Below are positions 28,759 to 40,648 of a stretch of DNA of 64,000 nt, one piece after another. Origin of the DNA: Burkholderiaceae bacterium (GTDB lineage Bacteria > Pseudomonadota > Gammaproteobacteria > Burkholderiales > Burkholderiaceae_C). Under the pieces are notes generated by a model. That model made no database searches. It saw nothing but the letters and a program-made list of their open reading frames with translations, and was not told where the DNA came from. The number at the start of each line of letters is the position of its first letter. Position 1 is the stretch's first letter. The position numbers and the translations under genes are program-made. The stretch is taken from assembly GCA_023150375.1 (NCBI GenBank), contig JAKLLA010000004.1, forward strand, positions 62,001 through 126,000, written 5' to 3'.

Positions 28759-29643
28759 TCAGCCGCTGTCGACGCAGCGCGCCGCGCCGCCGGCCCCCAG
28801 CCAGAGCTGCGCATCGCCGGCGTACGCCGTGGGGGTGGCCCGCGCCAGCGCCATCCAGATGCCGAAGGGCAGGCCGGCCTCGTGCGACAGGGCGCGGGTG
28901 GGGGCCGGGCGCAGCAGCTCGAGCCGGGCGGCGGGGGTCTCGTCGCCCTGGGTGGGGTCTGGCGCGGCATCGACCGGCCAGGCGCGCAGCACGCCGCATT
29001 CGGGGGGGATGTCGTCGGCTTCGCCGATGCCGGCGGCCAGCACGTAATACAGCGCGCCGGCCATCTGCAGGTAGGCCTGCCGCTTGGTCGGCCGCCGCAG
29101 GTCGGCCAGCAGGTCGGCGCGGCGCACCTTGATTTCGTGCACCACCGGCTGCAGGTAGGCGGCCACGCTGGTGTGCCGAACCGAGTAGACGTCGGGCATG
29201 GCCATCTGCCAGCGCTCCTGACCCGGTTCGCCCACGCGGGCGCGCAGCGACAGGCCGCACCAGGCGATGCGCCCTTCGCGCGCCAGCGCACGCGCTACCT
29301 GTGCCACCAGGTCCTCGTGGGCATCGCGCGCGCGTCGGTTGTGCTGGGCGGTCGCGGCAAGCCAGCGCAGCCCGGCATCGCTCAGGCGCAGGGTGGTACG
29401 GCCGTCGCGGTCGGTCTGCCGCTCCAGCAGGCCGGCGACAAGCAGCTCGGCTTCGATCAGGTCCTGGCTGGGCCAGCCGGCCGAGCGCCAGATCTCGCGC
29501 AGCCGCCGTCGGTGCGCAGCGCCGAGCAGCGGGGCCGCCGGCGTCCGGATCGGCACCCCGGTCGGACCGGCGGCAGGGACGGCCGGCGGGGCGTCGGGCG
29601 GGACGTCGGACTGGACGTCAGGCGGGGGGGCGGCGGCGCGCAT
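28759..29643 (-). CDS. Winged-helix plus PD-(D/E)XK nuclease-like protein (MmcB-like)
   Basis: A 294-residue protein. After a Pro/Ala-rich lead (1-40), residues 42-105 look like a winged helix (LREIWRSAGWPSQDLIEAEL and a hairpin). Then a PD-(D/E)XK core: P150-D151 (MPDVYSV), and E170-I-K172 in VVHEIKVRRADLLADL, followed by helical TKRQAYLQMAGALYYVLAAG. The EIK..RADLL..D pattern resembles MmcB, an alphaproteobacterial DNA-damage protein. It is 61 bases upstream of the thioredoxin gene on the same strand. Function is inferred from fold only. Confidence 0.65.
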   Translation of the reverse strand: MRAAAPPPDVQSDVPPDAPPAVPAAGPTGVPIRTPAAPLLGAAHRRRLREIWRSAGWPSQDLIEAELLVAGLLERQTDRDGRTTLRLSDAGLRWLAATAQHNRRARDAHEDLVAQVARALAREGRIAWCGLSLRARVGEPGQERWQMAMPDVYSVRHTSVAAYLQPVVHEIKVRRADLLADLRRPTKRQAYLQMAGALYYVLAAGIGEADDIPPECGVLRAWPVDAAPDPTQGDETPAARLELLRPAPTRALSHEAGLPFGIWMALARATPTAYAGDAQLWLGAGGAARCVDSG

Positions 29644-29698
29644 GCCGCCAGCCTAGCGCAGCCGGCGGCGTGGCCGGCTGTCGGCGCCAGGCGGCAGC

Positions 29699-29944
29699 TC
29701 AATGCAGCTCGCCCAGCAGGCTCTGGAAGGTGTCGAAGTCCACGCCGTCGGGCAGCAGGTGCTCGGTGATCTCCAGGCCGTCCGCCGGGCTGCCGCCTTC
29801 CAGCCAGGCCCAGCTGCGCTCGACCCGGATCGCCGTGCCGCGGCTGGCCGGGCGCAGGCTCTGCCGCAGCAGGCGCGACAGGGCGGCGTCGATCCGCACG
29901 GACTCGGGGATCGTCAGGTCGAAGGCGGCGCTGCTGGGGATCAT
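29699..29944 (-). CDS. Small conserved-looking hypothetical protein
   Basis: An 81-residue acidic protein, unrecognised. It starts MIPSSAAFDLTIPESVRID at 29944 with GGAG eight or so bases before, and continues through RVERSWAWLEGG and GLEITEHLLPDGVDFDTF. It has no signal peptide, membrane segment or metal motif. An in-frame upstream ATG (30016) would add a lead unlike a natural protein. It is 55 bases upstream of the MmcB-like gene on the same strand. Confidence 0.6.
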   Translation of the reverse strand: MIPSSAAFDLTIPESVRIDAALSRLLRQSLRPASRGTAIRVERSWAWLEGGSPADGLEITEHLLPDGVDFDTFQSLLGELH

Positions 29945-30094
29945 GGGAGGCTCCTGCTGCGGTGGGTGGGGGGCGATGGCGTGATCTTGGCGCAGCACCA
30001 GCAGCCTGCCCATCACCCCGCGGTGGGGACGAAGGGGGTGGGGCCGGCTCCCCCGCTGCCCGAGGTGCCCCCCCCCTGAATGGGGGGTGAGGGC

Positions 30095-31456
30095 TCAGCT
30101 GCCGGGCGGCAGGGTGGCCAGGAAGTCCTGGACGGCCTTGGCGAAGGCGTCTGGCTGCTCGATGACACTCAGGTGTGCGGTGGGCAGCCTGCGGCAGGTG
30201 GCGCCGGTGATGGCGGCGGCGATGGCTTCGGAGAGCGCGGGCGGTGTGCCGCTGTCCTCGCTGCCGGCCAGCACCAGGGTCGGGCAGCGGATCGCGCCGA
30301 TGCCTGCTTCGAGGTCCAGCCCCGCCACTGCATGGCAGCAGCCGATGTAGCCCTGCGCGTCCTGGCTGACGAGGCGGCGGCGGATGCGCGCCACGGTGGC
30401 CGGCTGCGCGGCGCGGAAGGTCGGGGTGAACCAGCGCTGCAGCGTCGCGTCGGCGATCGCCTCCAGGCCGCCGGCCTCGACGCTGGCGATGCGCTGCGCC
30501 CAGACCGCGCCGGCGCCCTCGGGGAGGCGGGCGCTGGTGTTGGCCAGCACCAGCGCCTCCACCCGGTGCGGCTGTCGCAGCGCGAGCGTCTGCGCCACCA
30601 TGCCGCCCAGCGACAGGCCGACGAAGACCACCGGCGTGCCGGCCGGCAGGGCCGCGTCGATCACCCGGGCGGCGTCGTCGGCCAGCGCTTCCAGTGTGTA
30701 CGGGCCGGTCGGGGCGGCGCTGTCGCCGTGGCCGCGGTGGTCGTAGACCAGCACGTGGTGCCGCTCGCTGAGGGCCACGGCCAGTTCGTCCCACATCATG
30801 CGGTCCGCACCCAGCGCGTGACTGAGCACGATGTGGCGCGGCGCCGGGCCGGCGTTGCCGGGCCGGCGCGGCTCGAACAGGCTGTAGGCGATCGTCGGGC
30901 CGGGCCCTGCCGTGCGGCCCGGTCGGCCGATCCCCGGGTGGGTCGCGGCGGTGGCGGACTTCGGCGCCACGGCGGCGGCGAAGTCCGCGGCCTGCGGTGT
31001 GTCGCCGGCGGCCAGTTCGCGCAGCAGCCGGGCGGTGATCGCATGGGCGGTGTTGGCCGCAGGCACGCCGGCGTAGATCGCGGTCTGGATCAGGGCCTCG
31101 CGCAGTTCCTCCGGACTGAGCCGGGTGTCCGGCTCGCCGCCGGCCAGCGCGGCGCGGCAGTGCAACTCGAACTCCTCCCAGCGGCCCAGCGCGGTGGTGA
31201 TGACCAGCACGAGCAGGCGGCGTGTCTTCGCGTCCAGACCGGGCCGGCCCCAGACCTCATGCCAGGCGTAGCGGGTGATGAAGGCCTGGAAGTCCGCCGT
31301 GAAGGCGCTGGCGTTGCCGATCGAGCGGTCCACCCAGGCGTCGCCCAGGATCCGGCGCCGGTTGCGCATGCCGCGTTCGAGGTCGGTGTCGAAGCCGGGC
31401 CGGGTCGTGGCCCCGGTCGGTGGTGGCGAGGCGTCGTGCGGTTCCATGCCGGTCAT
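30095..31456 (-). CDS. Fused 4-carboxymuconolactone decarboxylase / 3-oxoadipate enol-lactonase
   Basis: A 453-residue fusion. Residues 20-150 are a PcaC domain (ILGDAWVDRSIGNASAFTADFQ, EEFELHCRAALAGG, IYAGVPAANTAHAI). After a Pro/Ala linker, residues 187-453 are a PcaD alpha/beta hydrolase with nucleophile S282 in VFVGLSLGGM, an Asp in LVLAGSEDSGTP, and His in TAHLSVIEQP. Together these convert 4-carboxymuconolactone to 3-oxoadipate. Actinobacterial PcaL has the reverse order. It is divergent from the IclR gene and near pobA. An alternative ATG lies at 31447. Confidence 0.9.
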   Translation of the reverse strand: MTGMEPHDASPPPTGATTRPGFDTDLERGMRNRRRILGDAWVDRSIGNASAFTADFQAFITRYAWHEVWGRPGLDAKTRRLLVLVITTALGRWEEFELHCRAALAGGEPDTRLSPEELREALIQTAIYAGVPAANTAHAITARLLRELAAGDTPQAADFAAAVAPKSATAATHPGIGRPGRTAGPGPTIAYSLFEPRRPGNAGPAPRHIVLSHALGADRMMWDELAVALSERHHVLVYDHRGHGDSAAPTGPYTLEALADDAARVIDAALPAGTPVVFVGLSLGGMVAQTLALRQPHRVEALVLANTSARLPEGAGAVWAQRIASVEAGGLEAIADATLQRWFTPTFRAAQPATVARIRRRLVSQDAQGYIGCCHAVAGLDLEAGIGAIRCPTLVLAGSEDSGTPPALSEAIAAAITGATCRRLPTAHLSVIEQPDAFAKAVQDFLATLPPGS

Positions 31457-31530
31457 GCTGCCGCAGCCGGCGTCGGGCCGAGCGCTGGCGGGGGAGCTGG
31501 GTGCCTGAAGTGTGCGCATAGCGCCCGGAC

Positions 31531-31545
31531 GTTTGAATATCGAAC
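31531..31545. promoter_or_regulatory. Probable IclR-family operator between pcaCD fusion and iclR gene
   Basis: GTTTGAATATCGAAC is a near-perfect 15-bp palindrome (GTT.GA.T.TC.AAC) in the 151-base divergent spacer, the A/T-rich part of an otherwise GC-rich stretch. PcaR/PobR-type IclR proteins recognise similar palindromes. It lies 75 bases from the fusion gene start and 63 from the regulator start, so it could serve both. Confidence 0.55.
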
Positions 31546-31607
31546 AATGGATCGCTAAGCTTGATCCAGGCCAAACTTCGACGACGCCCGCTCCTGCGCA
31601 GCCCCCC

Positions 31608-33720
<2,113 letters not shown>

Positions 33721-33833
33721 GGCCCCGACCCGTCGCGCCCGAGGGGGAGCCGGATCCACGGCGGCGACGTGCCGCGTGACAGCGGCGGCGGCGGGGTTCG
33801 GGCGGCAGGGGCTTGTGGCAGGATGTGCGGCCC

Positions 33834-35630
33834 ATGGTTCCTGCCGAAGCGCACGATGATCTGCCGGCCTGGCGACGGCGCCTGAGGTGGCTGCTGGGCG
33901 ACTGGGTCGACGAGGTCGACCGCGCCAGCCTGCGCGCCGACCTCACGGCCGGCCTGCTCGGCGCGCTGCTGGTGCTGCCGCAGGGCATCGCCTTCGCCGC
34001 GCTGGCGGGGCTGCCGCCGCAGTACGGGCTGTACTCGGCCATCGTGCCCTGCATCGTGGCCGCGCTGGCCGGCTCGAGCCGGCATGTGATGTCCGGGCCC
34101 ACCAACGCCAACTCGCTGGCGCTGGCGGCCATGCTGGCGCCGCTGGCGGCCACCGGCAGCCCGGCCTACATCGAGCTGGCGCTGGCCGTGACCCTGCTGG
34201 TCGGGCTGATGCAGCTGGCCGTCGGCCTGCTGCGCCTGGGCGCGCTGGCCAACTTCATCTCCCCGGCGGCCCTGCTGGGCTTCACCAGCGGCGCGGCGCT
34301 GCTGATCGCCATCCATGCGCTGCGTGACGCGCTGGAGTCCGGCGTGCCGGGCGGGCTGGGGGCCCTGGCCACCCTCGGCGCGCTGGCCGGTTCGCTGCCG
34401 GCGCTGCATCCCGCCGCCCTGGCCGTGGCGCTGGTCGCGCTGGGTGGGGCCGTGGCGGTGCGCCGGCTCTGGCCCCGGGCGCCGAACCTGCTCGCCGGGC
34501 TGGTGCTGGCCAGCCTGCTCGGCTGGGGCCTGGGGCAGGGCGGCGGCGTGCCGCTGGCGCTCACCGGGGCGCTGCCGGCGGTGCTGCCGCCGCTGCACTG
34601 GCCGCAGGTGGACTGGACGCTGCTGCCCGCGCTGTTCGACAAGGCGCTGGCGCTGGCGGTCATCGCGCTGGGCCAGTCGTTGTCCATCGCCAAAGTGCTG
34701 GCGGCGCGCTCGGGCCAGCGCCTGGACGTCAACCGCGAGTTCGTCGGCCAGGGCCTGTCCAACGTGGTCGGCGGCGTCTGGTCCTGCTACCTGTCCTGCG
34801 GATCGCTGAACCGATCGCTGCCCAACCTGCAGGCCGGCGCGCGCACGCCGCTGGCGGCGGTGGCCTCGTCGCTGTGGCTGCTGCTGGGGGTGGCGCTGCT
34901 GGCCGAGCCGCTGGCGCAGGTGCCGCGCGCGGCCATCGCCGGGCTGCTGCTGCTGGTGGCCTGGAGCCTGATCGACTTCACCCAGTGGCGCCGGCTCTGG
35001 CGGGTGGACCGTGCCGAGGCTGCCGTGGCGGCGGCCACCCTGGCCGCCACGCTGACGCTGCGCCTCGAGAGCGCGATCCTGCTCGGCGCCGGGCTGGCGC
35101 TGCTGGTCTACCTCTGGCGCAGCGCCCGGCCGGCCATGCGCGTGATGGGCTTCGAGCACGACGACCCGCAGCGCCGCTTCGTGGTGCTGGCACAGGCCCG
35201 GCAGGCGCTGCCGGAGTGCCCGCAGCTGCGCCTGTTGCGCATGGAGGGCTCGATCTTCTTCGGTGCGGCCGCCCATGTCACCGAGCGCCTGCATGCCTTG
35301 CGCAGCAGGCCGGACGCGCCGCGCCACCTGCTGGTGATGGCCAAGAGCATGAACTCGATCGACCTGGCCGGCCTGGAGGTCTGGGAGGCCGAGCTGCGCG
35401 AGCGTCGCGCGCTGGGCGGCGACCTCTACTTCCACCGCCCGCGTCCGCAGGTGCTGCAACTCTGGCGGCGCAGCGGCTTCCTCGACCGGCTCGGCGCCGA
35501 TCACGTCTTCCCGGACAAGCGCAGCGCGCTCGCGGCCATCCATCCCCGGCTCGATGCCGCGCGCTGCGCCGGCTGCCGCATCCGCCTGTTCCGCGAATGC
35601 CAGCGTGACGACCCGGCCGCCGCGATCTGA
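33834..35630 (+). CDS. SulP-family anion transporter with STAS domain
   Basis: A 598-residue membrane protein. About 10-12 hydrophobic helices occupy residues 35-430, with the family segments LVLPQGIAFAALAGLPPQYGLYSAIVP and GSSRHVMSGPTNANSLAL. The C-terminal 150 residues are a STAS domain (MEGSIFFGAAAHVTERLH, MNSIDLAGLEVWEAEL) followed by a Cys-rich end (ARCAGCRIRLFRECQ). It may carry sulfate, bicarbonate or another anion. It lies 113 bases after pobA on the same strand; a role in uptake of an aromatic acid is conceivable but unsupported. Confidence 0.9.
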   Translation: MVPAEAHDDLPAWRRRLRWLLGDWVDEVDRASLRADLTAGLLGALLVLPQGIAFAALAGLPPQYGLYSAIVPCIVAALAGSSRHVMSGPTNANSLALAAMLAPLAATGSPAYIELALAVTLLVGLMQLAVGLLRLGALANFISPAALLGFTSGAALLIAIHALRDALESGVPGGLGALATLGALAGSLPALHPAALAVALVALGGAVAVRRLWPRAPNLLAGLVLASLLGWGLGQGGGVPLALTGALPAVLPPLHWPQVDWTLLPALFDKALALAVIALGQSLSIAKVLAARSGQRLDVNREFVGQGLSNVVGGVWSCYLSCGSLNRSLPNLQAGARTPLAAVASSLWLLLGVALLAEPLAQVPRAAIAGLLLLVAWSLIDFTQWRRLWRVDRAEAAVAAATLAATLTLRLESAILLGAGLALLVYLWRSARPAMRVMGFEHDDPQRRFVVLAQARQALPECPQLRLLRMEGSIFFGAAAHVTERLHALRSRPDAPRHLLVMAKSMNSIDLAGLEVWEAELRERRALGGDLYFHRPRPQVLQLWRRSGFLDRLGADHVFPDKRSALAAIHPRLDAARCAGCRIRLFRECQRDDPAAAI

Positions 35631-35663
35631 TGCCGAGGGCTTCCGACGGCCTCCGACGGGTGC

Positions 35664-36188
35664 CTAGATCCGCCAGCCCATCAGCAGGCCGATGCGGTGC
35701 GAGCCGGCCTTGAAGCGCGTGCCCCAGGCCTCGAAGTCGGGCGCGCGGGTCAGCTTGCCCTCCACCCCCATCGAGAAGCCGCCGCGACCCACCGCCCACA
35801 TCGCGCCGGCGCGGGCGTACCAGCCGTCGCTGCGGTCGCGGTTGGCGCCCCAGTCCATGCGCAGATTGGCATAGCCGCCGCCCAGCCAGATCCGGGCGGT
35901 GTCGCCGGCCGGCCACTCGCTGCGCAGCCCGGCGGTGATCTCCTGGTCCTCGCCCGCGAAGAGCGGGAAGAACTTGGTCTCGTAGCCCAGCTCGGGCTGC
36001 ACCCACCAGCCGGCCGGCTGGAGGCTGAGCGTGCCGGCCAGCGAGACCAGCCGGTCGCCCTCGCGCTGCCAGGCGCGGCCGACCACCAGATCGAGCCCGA
36101 GGTCCAGGTCCTGGGCGGCCACCGGCGCGGCCAGGGCCAGGCCCAGCAGCGTGATCAGGCCGCAGCGGTGCAGGCGGGAGGAGGTCAT
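35664..36188 (-). CDS. Exported, probably outer-membrane beta-barrel protein
   Basis: A 174-residue protein with a signal peptide (MTSSRLHRCGLITLLGLALAAPVAAQ, cleavage after VAA). The mature part alternates short strands rich in Gly, Trp, Tyr and Arg (GWWVQPELGYETKFFPLFAGE, ARIWLGGGYANLRMDWGA, GWYARAGAMWAVGRGG), fitting an 8-stranded barrel, and ends in GLLMGWRI. No named family is recognised; it has an acyloxyacyl-hydrolase/PagL-like or OmpW-like look. The start at 36188 gives the signal sequence. Confidence 0.65.
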   Translation of the reverse strand: MTSSRLHRCGLITLLGLALAAPVAAQDLDLGLDLVVGRAWQREGDRLVSLAGTLSLQPAGWWVQPELGYETKFFPLFAGEDQEITAGLRSEWPAGDTARIWLGGGYANLRMDWGANRDRSDGWYARAGAMWAVGRGGFSMGVEGKLTRAPDFEAWGTRFKAGSHRIGLLMGWRI

Positions 36189-36256
36189 CGTGGTCTCCAG
36201 GCTGTGACGAAAATCACAGGCTAGCACCGCGCCGGATGCGCGCGACGCGATCTGGA

Positions 36257-37351
<1,095 letters not shown>

Positions 37352-37420
37352 GGTGGGGATCTCGGAAAGGGCGCTGCGGCGCGCGCAGCGCGCGCCGTCC
37401 GGCAGGGCAGGAAGCCCCGG

Positions 37421-37479
37421 ATTGTAGGTGGGTGCTCCCGCGCCGGCCGGCCGGGCGTCACCGCCTGGCTGCCTACAAT
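37421..37479. promoter_or_regulatory. Divergent TACAAT -10 boxes for ychF and the UbiH-family gene
   Basis: TACAAT is present on the plus strand at 37474-37479, nine bases before the UbiH-family ATG, and on the minus strand at 37426-37421, facing ychF. Both are preceded or followed by CC and GGG. No convincing -35 hexamers are seen. The plus-strand box would leave a nearly leaderless message, since the ATG is at 37488. Confidence 0.4.
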
Positions 37480-37487
37480 CGGGCGCC

Positions 37488-38645
37488 ATGAGTCCTGCCC
37501 TCGATCCTGCCCTGGCGGCCGAAGCGCCGCAGGTGTGCATCCACGGCGCCGGTGCGGTGGGGGCCTGCCTGGCGCTGGCCCTGTCGCGCCGCGGCGTGCC
37601 GGTCGCGCTGGTCGATGCCGCGCTGCAGCGCCCGGCAGGCAGCAGCCCGCGCGAGGATGTGCGCACCTACGCGCTCAACGCCGAATCGGTGCAGCTGCTG
37701 CGCCAGCTGCGCGTCTGGGACGCCCTGCCGGCCGATGCCCGCACGGCGGTGCTGGAGATGGCGGTGGCAGGCGACGCGGGCGGCTCGATCGGCTTTTCCG
37801 CCTGGCAGCAGGCGGTCACCGAGCTGGCCTGGATCGTCGATGCCGCCGCGCTCGACCAGGTGCTGGCCGAGGCGCTGCGCTACGCGCCCCATGTGCACCG
37901 GGTGGCCGCGCCCGTGGCGGCGCCGCTGCAGGCCATCTGCGAGGGCCGCGCCTCGGCAACCCGGGCGGCGCTGGGGGTGCGCTTCGAGCAGCAGCCCTAT
38001 CACCATGTCGCGGTGGCCGCGCGCCTGACCAGCGACCGGCCCCACCTCGGCGTGGCCCGGCAGTGGTTCCAGAGCCCGGCGGTGCTGGGCCTGCTGCCCT
38101 TCGACCGGCCGCAGGCCGGCCACAGCTGGGGGCTGGTCTGGTCGCTGCCCGAGCCACAGGCGCAGCAGTGGCTGGTCGCCGAGCCGGCCGAGTTCGAGGC
38201 GGCGCTGAACGCGGCCACGGGCGGCGTGGCCGGCACGCTGCGGCTGGCCTCGGCGCGGGCCGGCTGGCCGCTGATCACCGGCCGGGCCGCGCACAGCGTG
38301 GGCGAGGGCTGGGTGCTGCTGGGCGACGCCGCGCATGCGATGCACCCGCTGGCCGGCCAGGGCCTGAACCTGGGCCTGGGCGACGTGGCCTGCCTGGCGC
38401 CGCTGCTGGCCGAGGCGCGCGCCCGCCAGCCCTGGCGCAGCCTGGGCGACGCGCGCACGCTGCGCGACTACCAGCGCCGCCGGGCCGCCCCCACCGAGGC
38501 GATGACCCGGATGGTCGACGGTCTGTGGCAGCTTTTTTCCCGCGAGGAGGCGCCGCTGCGGGAACTGCGCAACCGCGGCATGACTCTGGTGGATCGTCTG
38601 CCGCCGCTGAAGCGCTGGCTGACGCGCCAGGCGCTGCACGGCTGA
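37488..38645 (+). CDS. UbiH/UbiF/UbiM-family FAD-dependent ubiquinone hydroxylase
   Basis: A 385-residue flavin monooxygenase. [27 protein letters not shown] is the Rossmann segment, [20 protein letters not shown] the family N-terminal motif, and [29 protein letters not shown] the FAD/DG-type motif diagnostic of the ubiquinone hydroxylase family. It hydroxylates the ubiquinone ring; which position cannot be told, since UbiH, UbiF, UbiM and UbiL overlap. It is upstream of dsbC with a 63-base gap. Confidence 0.88.
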   Translation: MSPALDPALAAEAPQVCIHGAGAVGACLALALSRRGVPVALVDAALQRPAGSSPREDVRTYALNAESVQLLRQLRVWDALPADARTAVLEMAVAGDAGGSIGFSAWQQAVTELAWIVDAAALDQVLAEALRYAPHVHRVAAPVAAPLQAICEGRASATRAALGVRFEQQPYHHVAVAARLTSDRPHLGVARQWFQSPAVLGLLPFDRPQAGHSWGLVWSLPEPQAQQWLVAEPAEFEAALNAATGGVAGTLRLASARAGWPLITGRAAHSVGEGWVLLGDAAHAMHPLAGQGLNLGLGDVACLAPLLAEARARQPWRSLGDARTLRDYQRRRAAPTEAMTRMVDGLWQLFSREEAPLRELRNRGMTLVDRLPPLKRWLTRQALHG

Positions 38646-38708
38646 GACGCTGCGGACCTGCGAACGCCCGCCGCCCTTCCGAACCGGCCCATCCAGGAGC
38701 CCCCGACG

Positions 38709-39452
38709 ATGTCCTTCGCCCCCTCCCGCCTGCTGCGTGCCGGCCTGCCCCTCGTCGGCCTGCTGGCCGGGCTGTTCGGCGCGGCCGTCCAGGCCGACGA
38801 GGCCACCATCCGCAAGACGCTGGCCGAGCGCTACCCCAACCTGCCGAAGGTCGACGAGGTGCGCCCGGCGCCGGTGGCAGGCCTCTGGGAGCTGCGCTTC
38901 GGCACCGAACTGATGTACAGCGATGCCCGCGGCAACTACCTGATCCAGGGCGAGATCATCGACACCGCGGCCAAGCGCAACCTGACCGAGGAGCGCCTCG
39001 AGAAGCTCACCGCGATCGACTTCTCCACCCTGCCGCTGAAAGACGCCATCGTCTGGAAGACCGGCAACGGCAAGCGCCGCATCGCGGTGTTCGCCGACCC
39101 CAACTGCGGCTACTGCAAGAAGTTCGAGCGCGACCTGCTGGCCGTCAAGGACCTGACGGTCTACACCTTCCTGCTGCCCATCCTGGGCGGCGATTCGCCC
39201 GAGAAGTCGCGCGCCATCTGGTGCGCCAAGGACAGCACCGCGGCCTGGCGCAACTGGATGGTCGAGGGCCAGAACCCGCCGCGGGTGATGGGCCAGTGCG
39301 ACAGCAGCGCGATCGAGCGCAACCTGGCGCTGTCGAAGAGGCACAAGGTCAACGGCACGCCGGCCATCGTCTTCGAGGATGGCAGCCGGGCGCCGGGGGC
39401 GATTCCGCCGGCCGAACTCGAGAAGCGCCTGGCGGCCTCCGGCAAGTCCTGA
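38709..39452 (+). CDS. dsbC: Thiol:disulfide isomerase DsbC
   Basis: A 247-residue periplasmic protein with a signal peptide ending VQADE near residue 30. Residues 31-110 are the dimerisation domain (ATIRKTLAERYPNL, VAGLWELRF), and the thioredoxin-like domain carries the C133-G-Y-C136 active site in DPNCGYCKKFER; NGTPAIVFEDGSRAPG includes the cis-Pro loop. Two further cysteines (WCAKD and GQCDS) match the structural disulfide of DsbC. It corrects wrong disulfides, kept reduced by DsbD. Length is normal. Confidence 0.95.
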   Translation: MSFAPSRLLRAGLPLVGLLAGLFGAAVQADEATIRKTLAERYPNLPKVDEVRPAPVAGLWELRFGTELMYSDARGNYLIQGEIIDTAAKRNLTEERLEKLTAIDFSTLPLKDAIVWKTGNGKRRIAVFADPNCGYCKKFERDLLAVKDLTVYTFLLPILGGDSPEKSRAIWCAKDSTAAWRNWMVEGQNPPRVMGQCDSSAIERNLALSKRHKVNGTPAIVFEDGSRAPGAIPPAELEKRLAASGKS

Positions 39453-39503
39453 GCCGGGGCCGGCCGGGCCGCGTCCACGGCGGGCGCCGCAGCGCCCGGT
39501 GGT

Positions 39504-40298
39504 TCAGCGGTGCGTGAAGTTCGGCGCGCGCTTTTCCAGGAAGGCGCCCATGCCTTCCTTCTGGTCGGCGCTGGAGAACAGCGCGTGGAAGAGCCGGCGT
39601 TCGAACAGCAGGCCCTCGGCCAGCGGGGCCTCGTAGGCGCGGTTGATGCTCTCCTTCACCGCCATCAGCGCCAGCAGCGAGTAGCCGCACATGGCCTGCG
39701 CGGCCTTGGCCGCCTCGGCATGCAGATCGGCGGCCGGCACCACGCGGGCGACCAGGCCGGCGCGCTCGGCCTCCGCGGCATCCATCATGCGCCCGGTCAG
39801 GGCCAGGTCCATGGCCTTGCTCTTGCCCACGGCGCGCGGCAGGCGCTGCGTGCCGCCGGCGCCGGGGATGATGCCCAGCTTGATCTCGGGCTGGCCGAAC
39901 TTGGCGGTGTCGGCCGCCAGGATCATGTCGCAGGCCATCGCCACCTCGCAGCCGCCGCCCAGCGCGAAGCCGCTCACCGCGGCGATCACCGGCTTGCGCA
40001 CCTGGCGGATGGTGTCCCAGTTGCGCGAGATCAGGCCCTTGCGGTAGGCATCGGGGAAGTTGAAGGGGTTCATCATCGCGATGTCGGCGCCGGCCGCGAA
40101 GGCTTTCTCGCTGCCGGTCACCACGATGCAGGCGATGCCCTCGTCGGCGTCGAAGGCCAGCAGCGCCGCGCCCAGTTCGTCCATCAGCGGGTCGTTCAGC
40201 GCGTTCAGCGCCTTCGGGCGGTTCAGCGTGATCCAGCCGTAGCGCAGCGGGCCTTCGCCGCGGGTCTCGACCAGGATGTTCTCGTAGACAGTGCTCAT
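39504..40298 (-). CDS. Enoyl-CoA hydratase
   Basis: A 264-residue crotonase-family enzyme. The two catalytic glutamates lie in [17 protein letters not shown] and [20 protein letters not shown], and oxyanion-hole residues in [11 protein letters not shown]. The second motif is the classical hydratase form, so 2-enoyl-CoA hydration (short-chain FadB-like, EchA/PaaF-like) is likely. Residues [11 protein letters not shown] and [10 protein letters not shown] are typical. Start 40298 matches family lengths. It is convergent with dsbC and has a 350-base upstream region. Confidence 0.93.
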   Translation of the reverse strand: MSTVYENILVETRGEGPLRYGWITLNRPKALNALNDPLMDELGAALLAFDADEGIACIVVTGSEKAFAAGADIAMMNPFNFPDAYRKGLISRNWDTIRQVRKPVIAAVSGFALGGGCEVAMACDMILAADTAKFGQPEIKLGIIPGAGGTQRLPRAVGKSKAMDLALTGRMMDAAEAERAGLVARVVPAADLHAEAAKAAQAMCGYSLLALMAVKESINRAYEAPLAEGLLFERRLFHALFSSADQKEGMGAFLEKRAPNFTHR

Positions 40299-40648
40299 CG
40301 TCGGGGGTCCTCGCTCGGTGTTCGCGGCGCAGCCGCTTGGCGGCGGACTATACGGGGCACGGCGCGCCGGTTGCGGGGCACGGGGCGACCTGTCGTGCGA
40401 GTCCCGGCAGGGGTCGACTGTCGCCCGGGCGCCACGCGGGCGCAACAGGCCGGGGCGATCGACCGGAACTGTTGCGAATCTGCATCGAGATCGGGGGTTC
40501 GATCTGACCTGCATCAAGCGCGCCGGGGCGCGGGCCGTTGCCTTGGCGCGAATTGCGCTCACTCAAGGTGACAGGCGGGGTCCGGCGGTGCAATGCGCAC
40601 CAGCCCCGGCAACACCGACCGGGTCCCACCTACCTACCGGAGTCGTTC
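40299..40648. other. 350-base intergenic region between the enoyl-CoA hydratase gene and ompW
   Basis: It separates divergent genes. I see no ORF with a coding look. It holds a weak FNR-like site (TGACCTGCATCAA, 40505-40517), CTATAC at 40350, and an imperfect inverted repeat CCTTG..CAAGG at about 40540-40567 flanking GCGCGAATTGCGC. These are probably ompW promoter elements. Confidence 0.5.
40504..40517. promoter_or_regulatory. Weak FNR/ANR-like site upstream of ompW
   Basis: CTGACCTGCATCAA matches TTGAT-N4-ATCAA fully in the second half and at TGA in the first. It lies about 130 bases before the ompW start. OmpW genes are often under oxygen control in related bacteria. Only a half-site match, so low weight. 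Confidence 0.3.
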
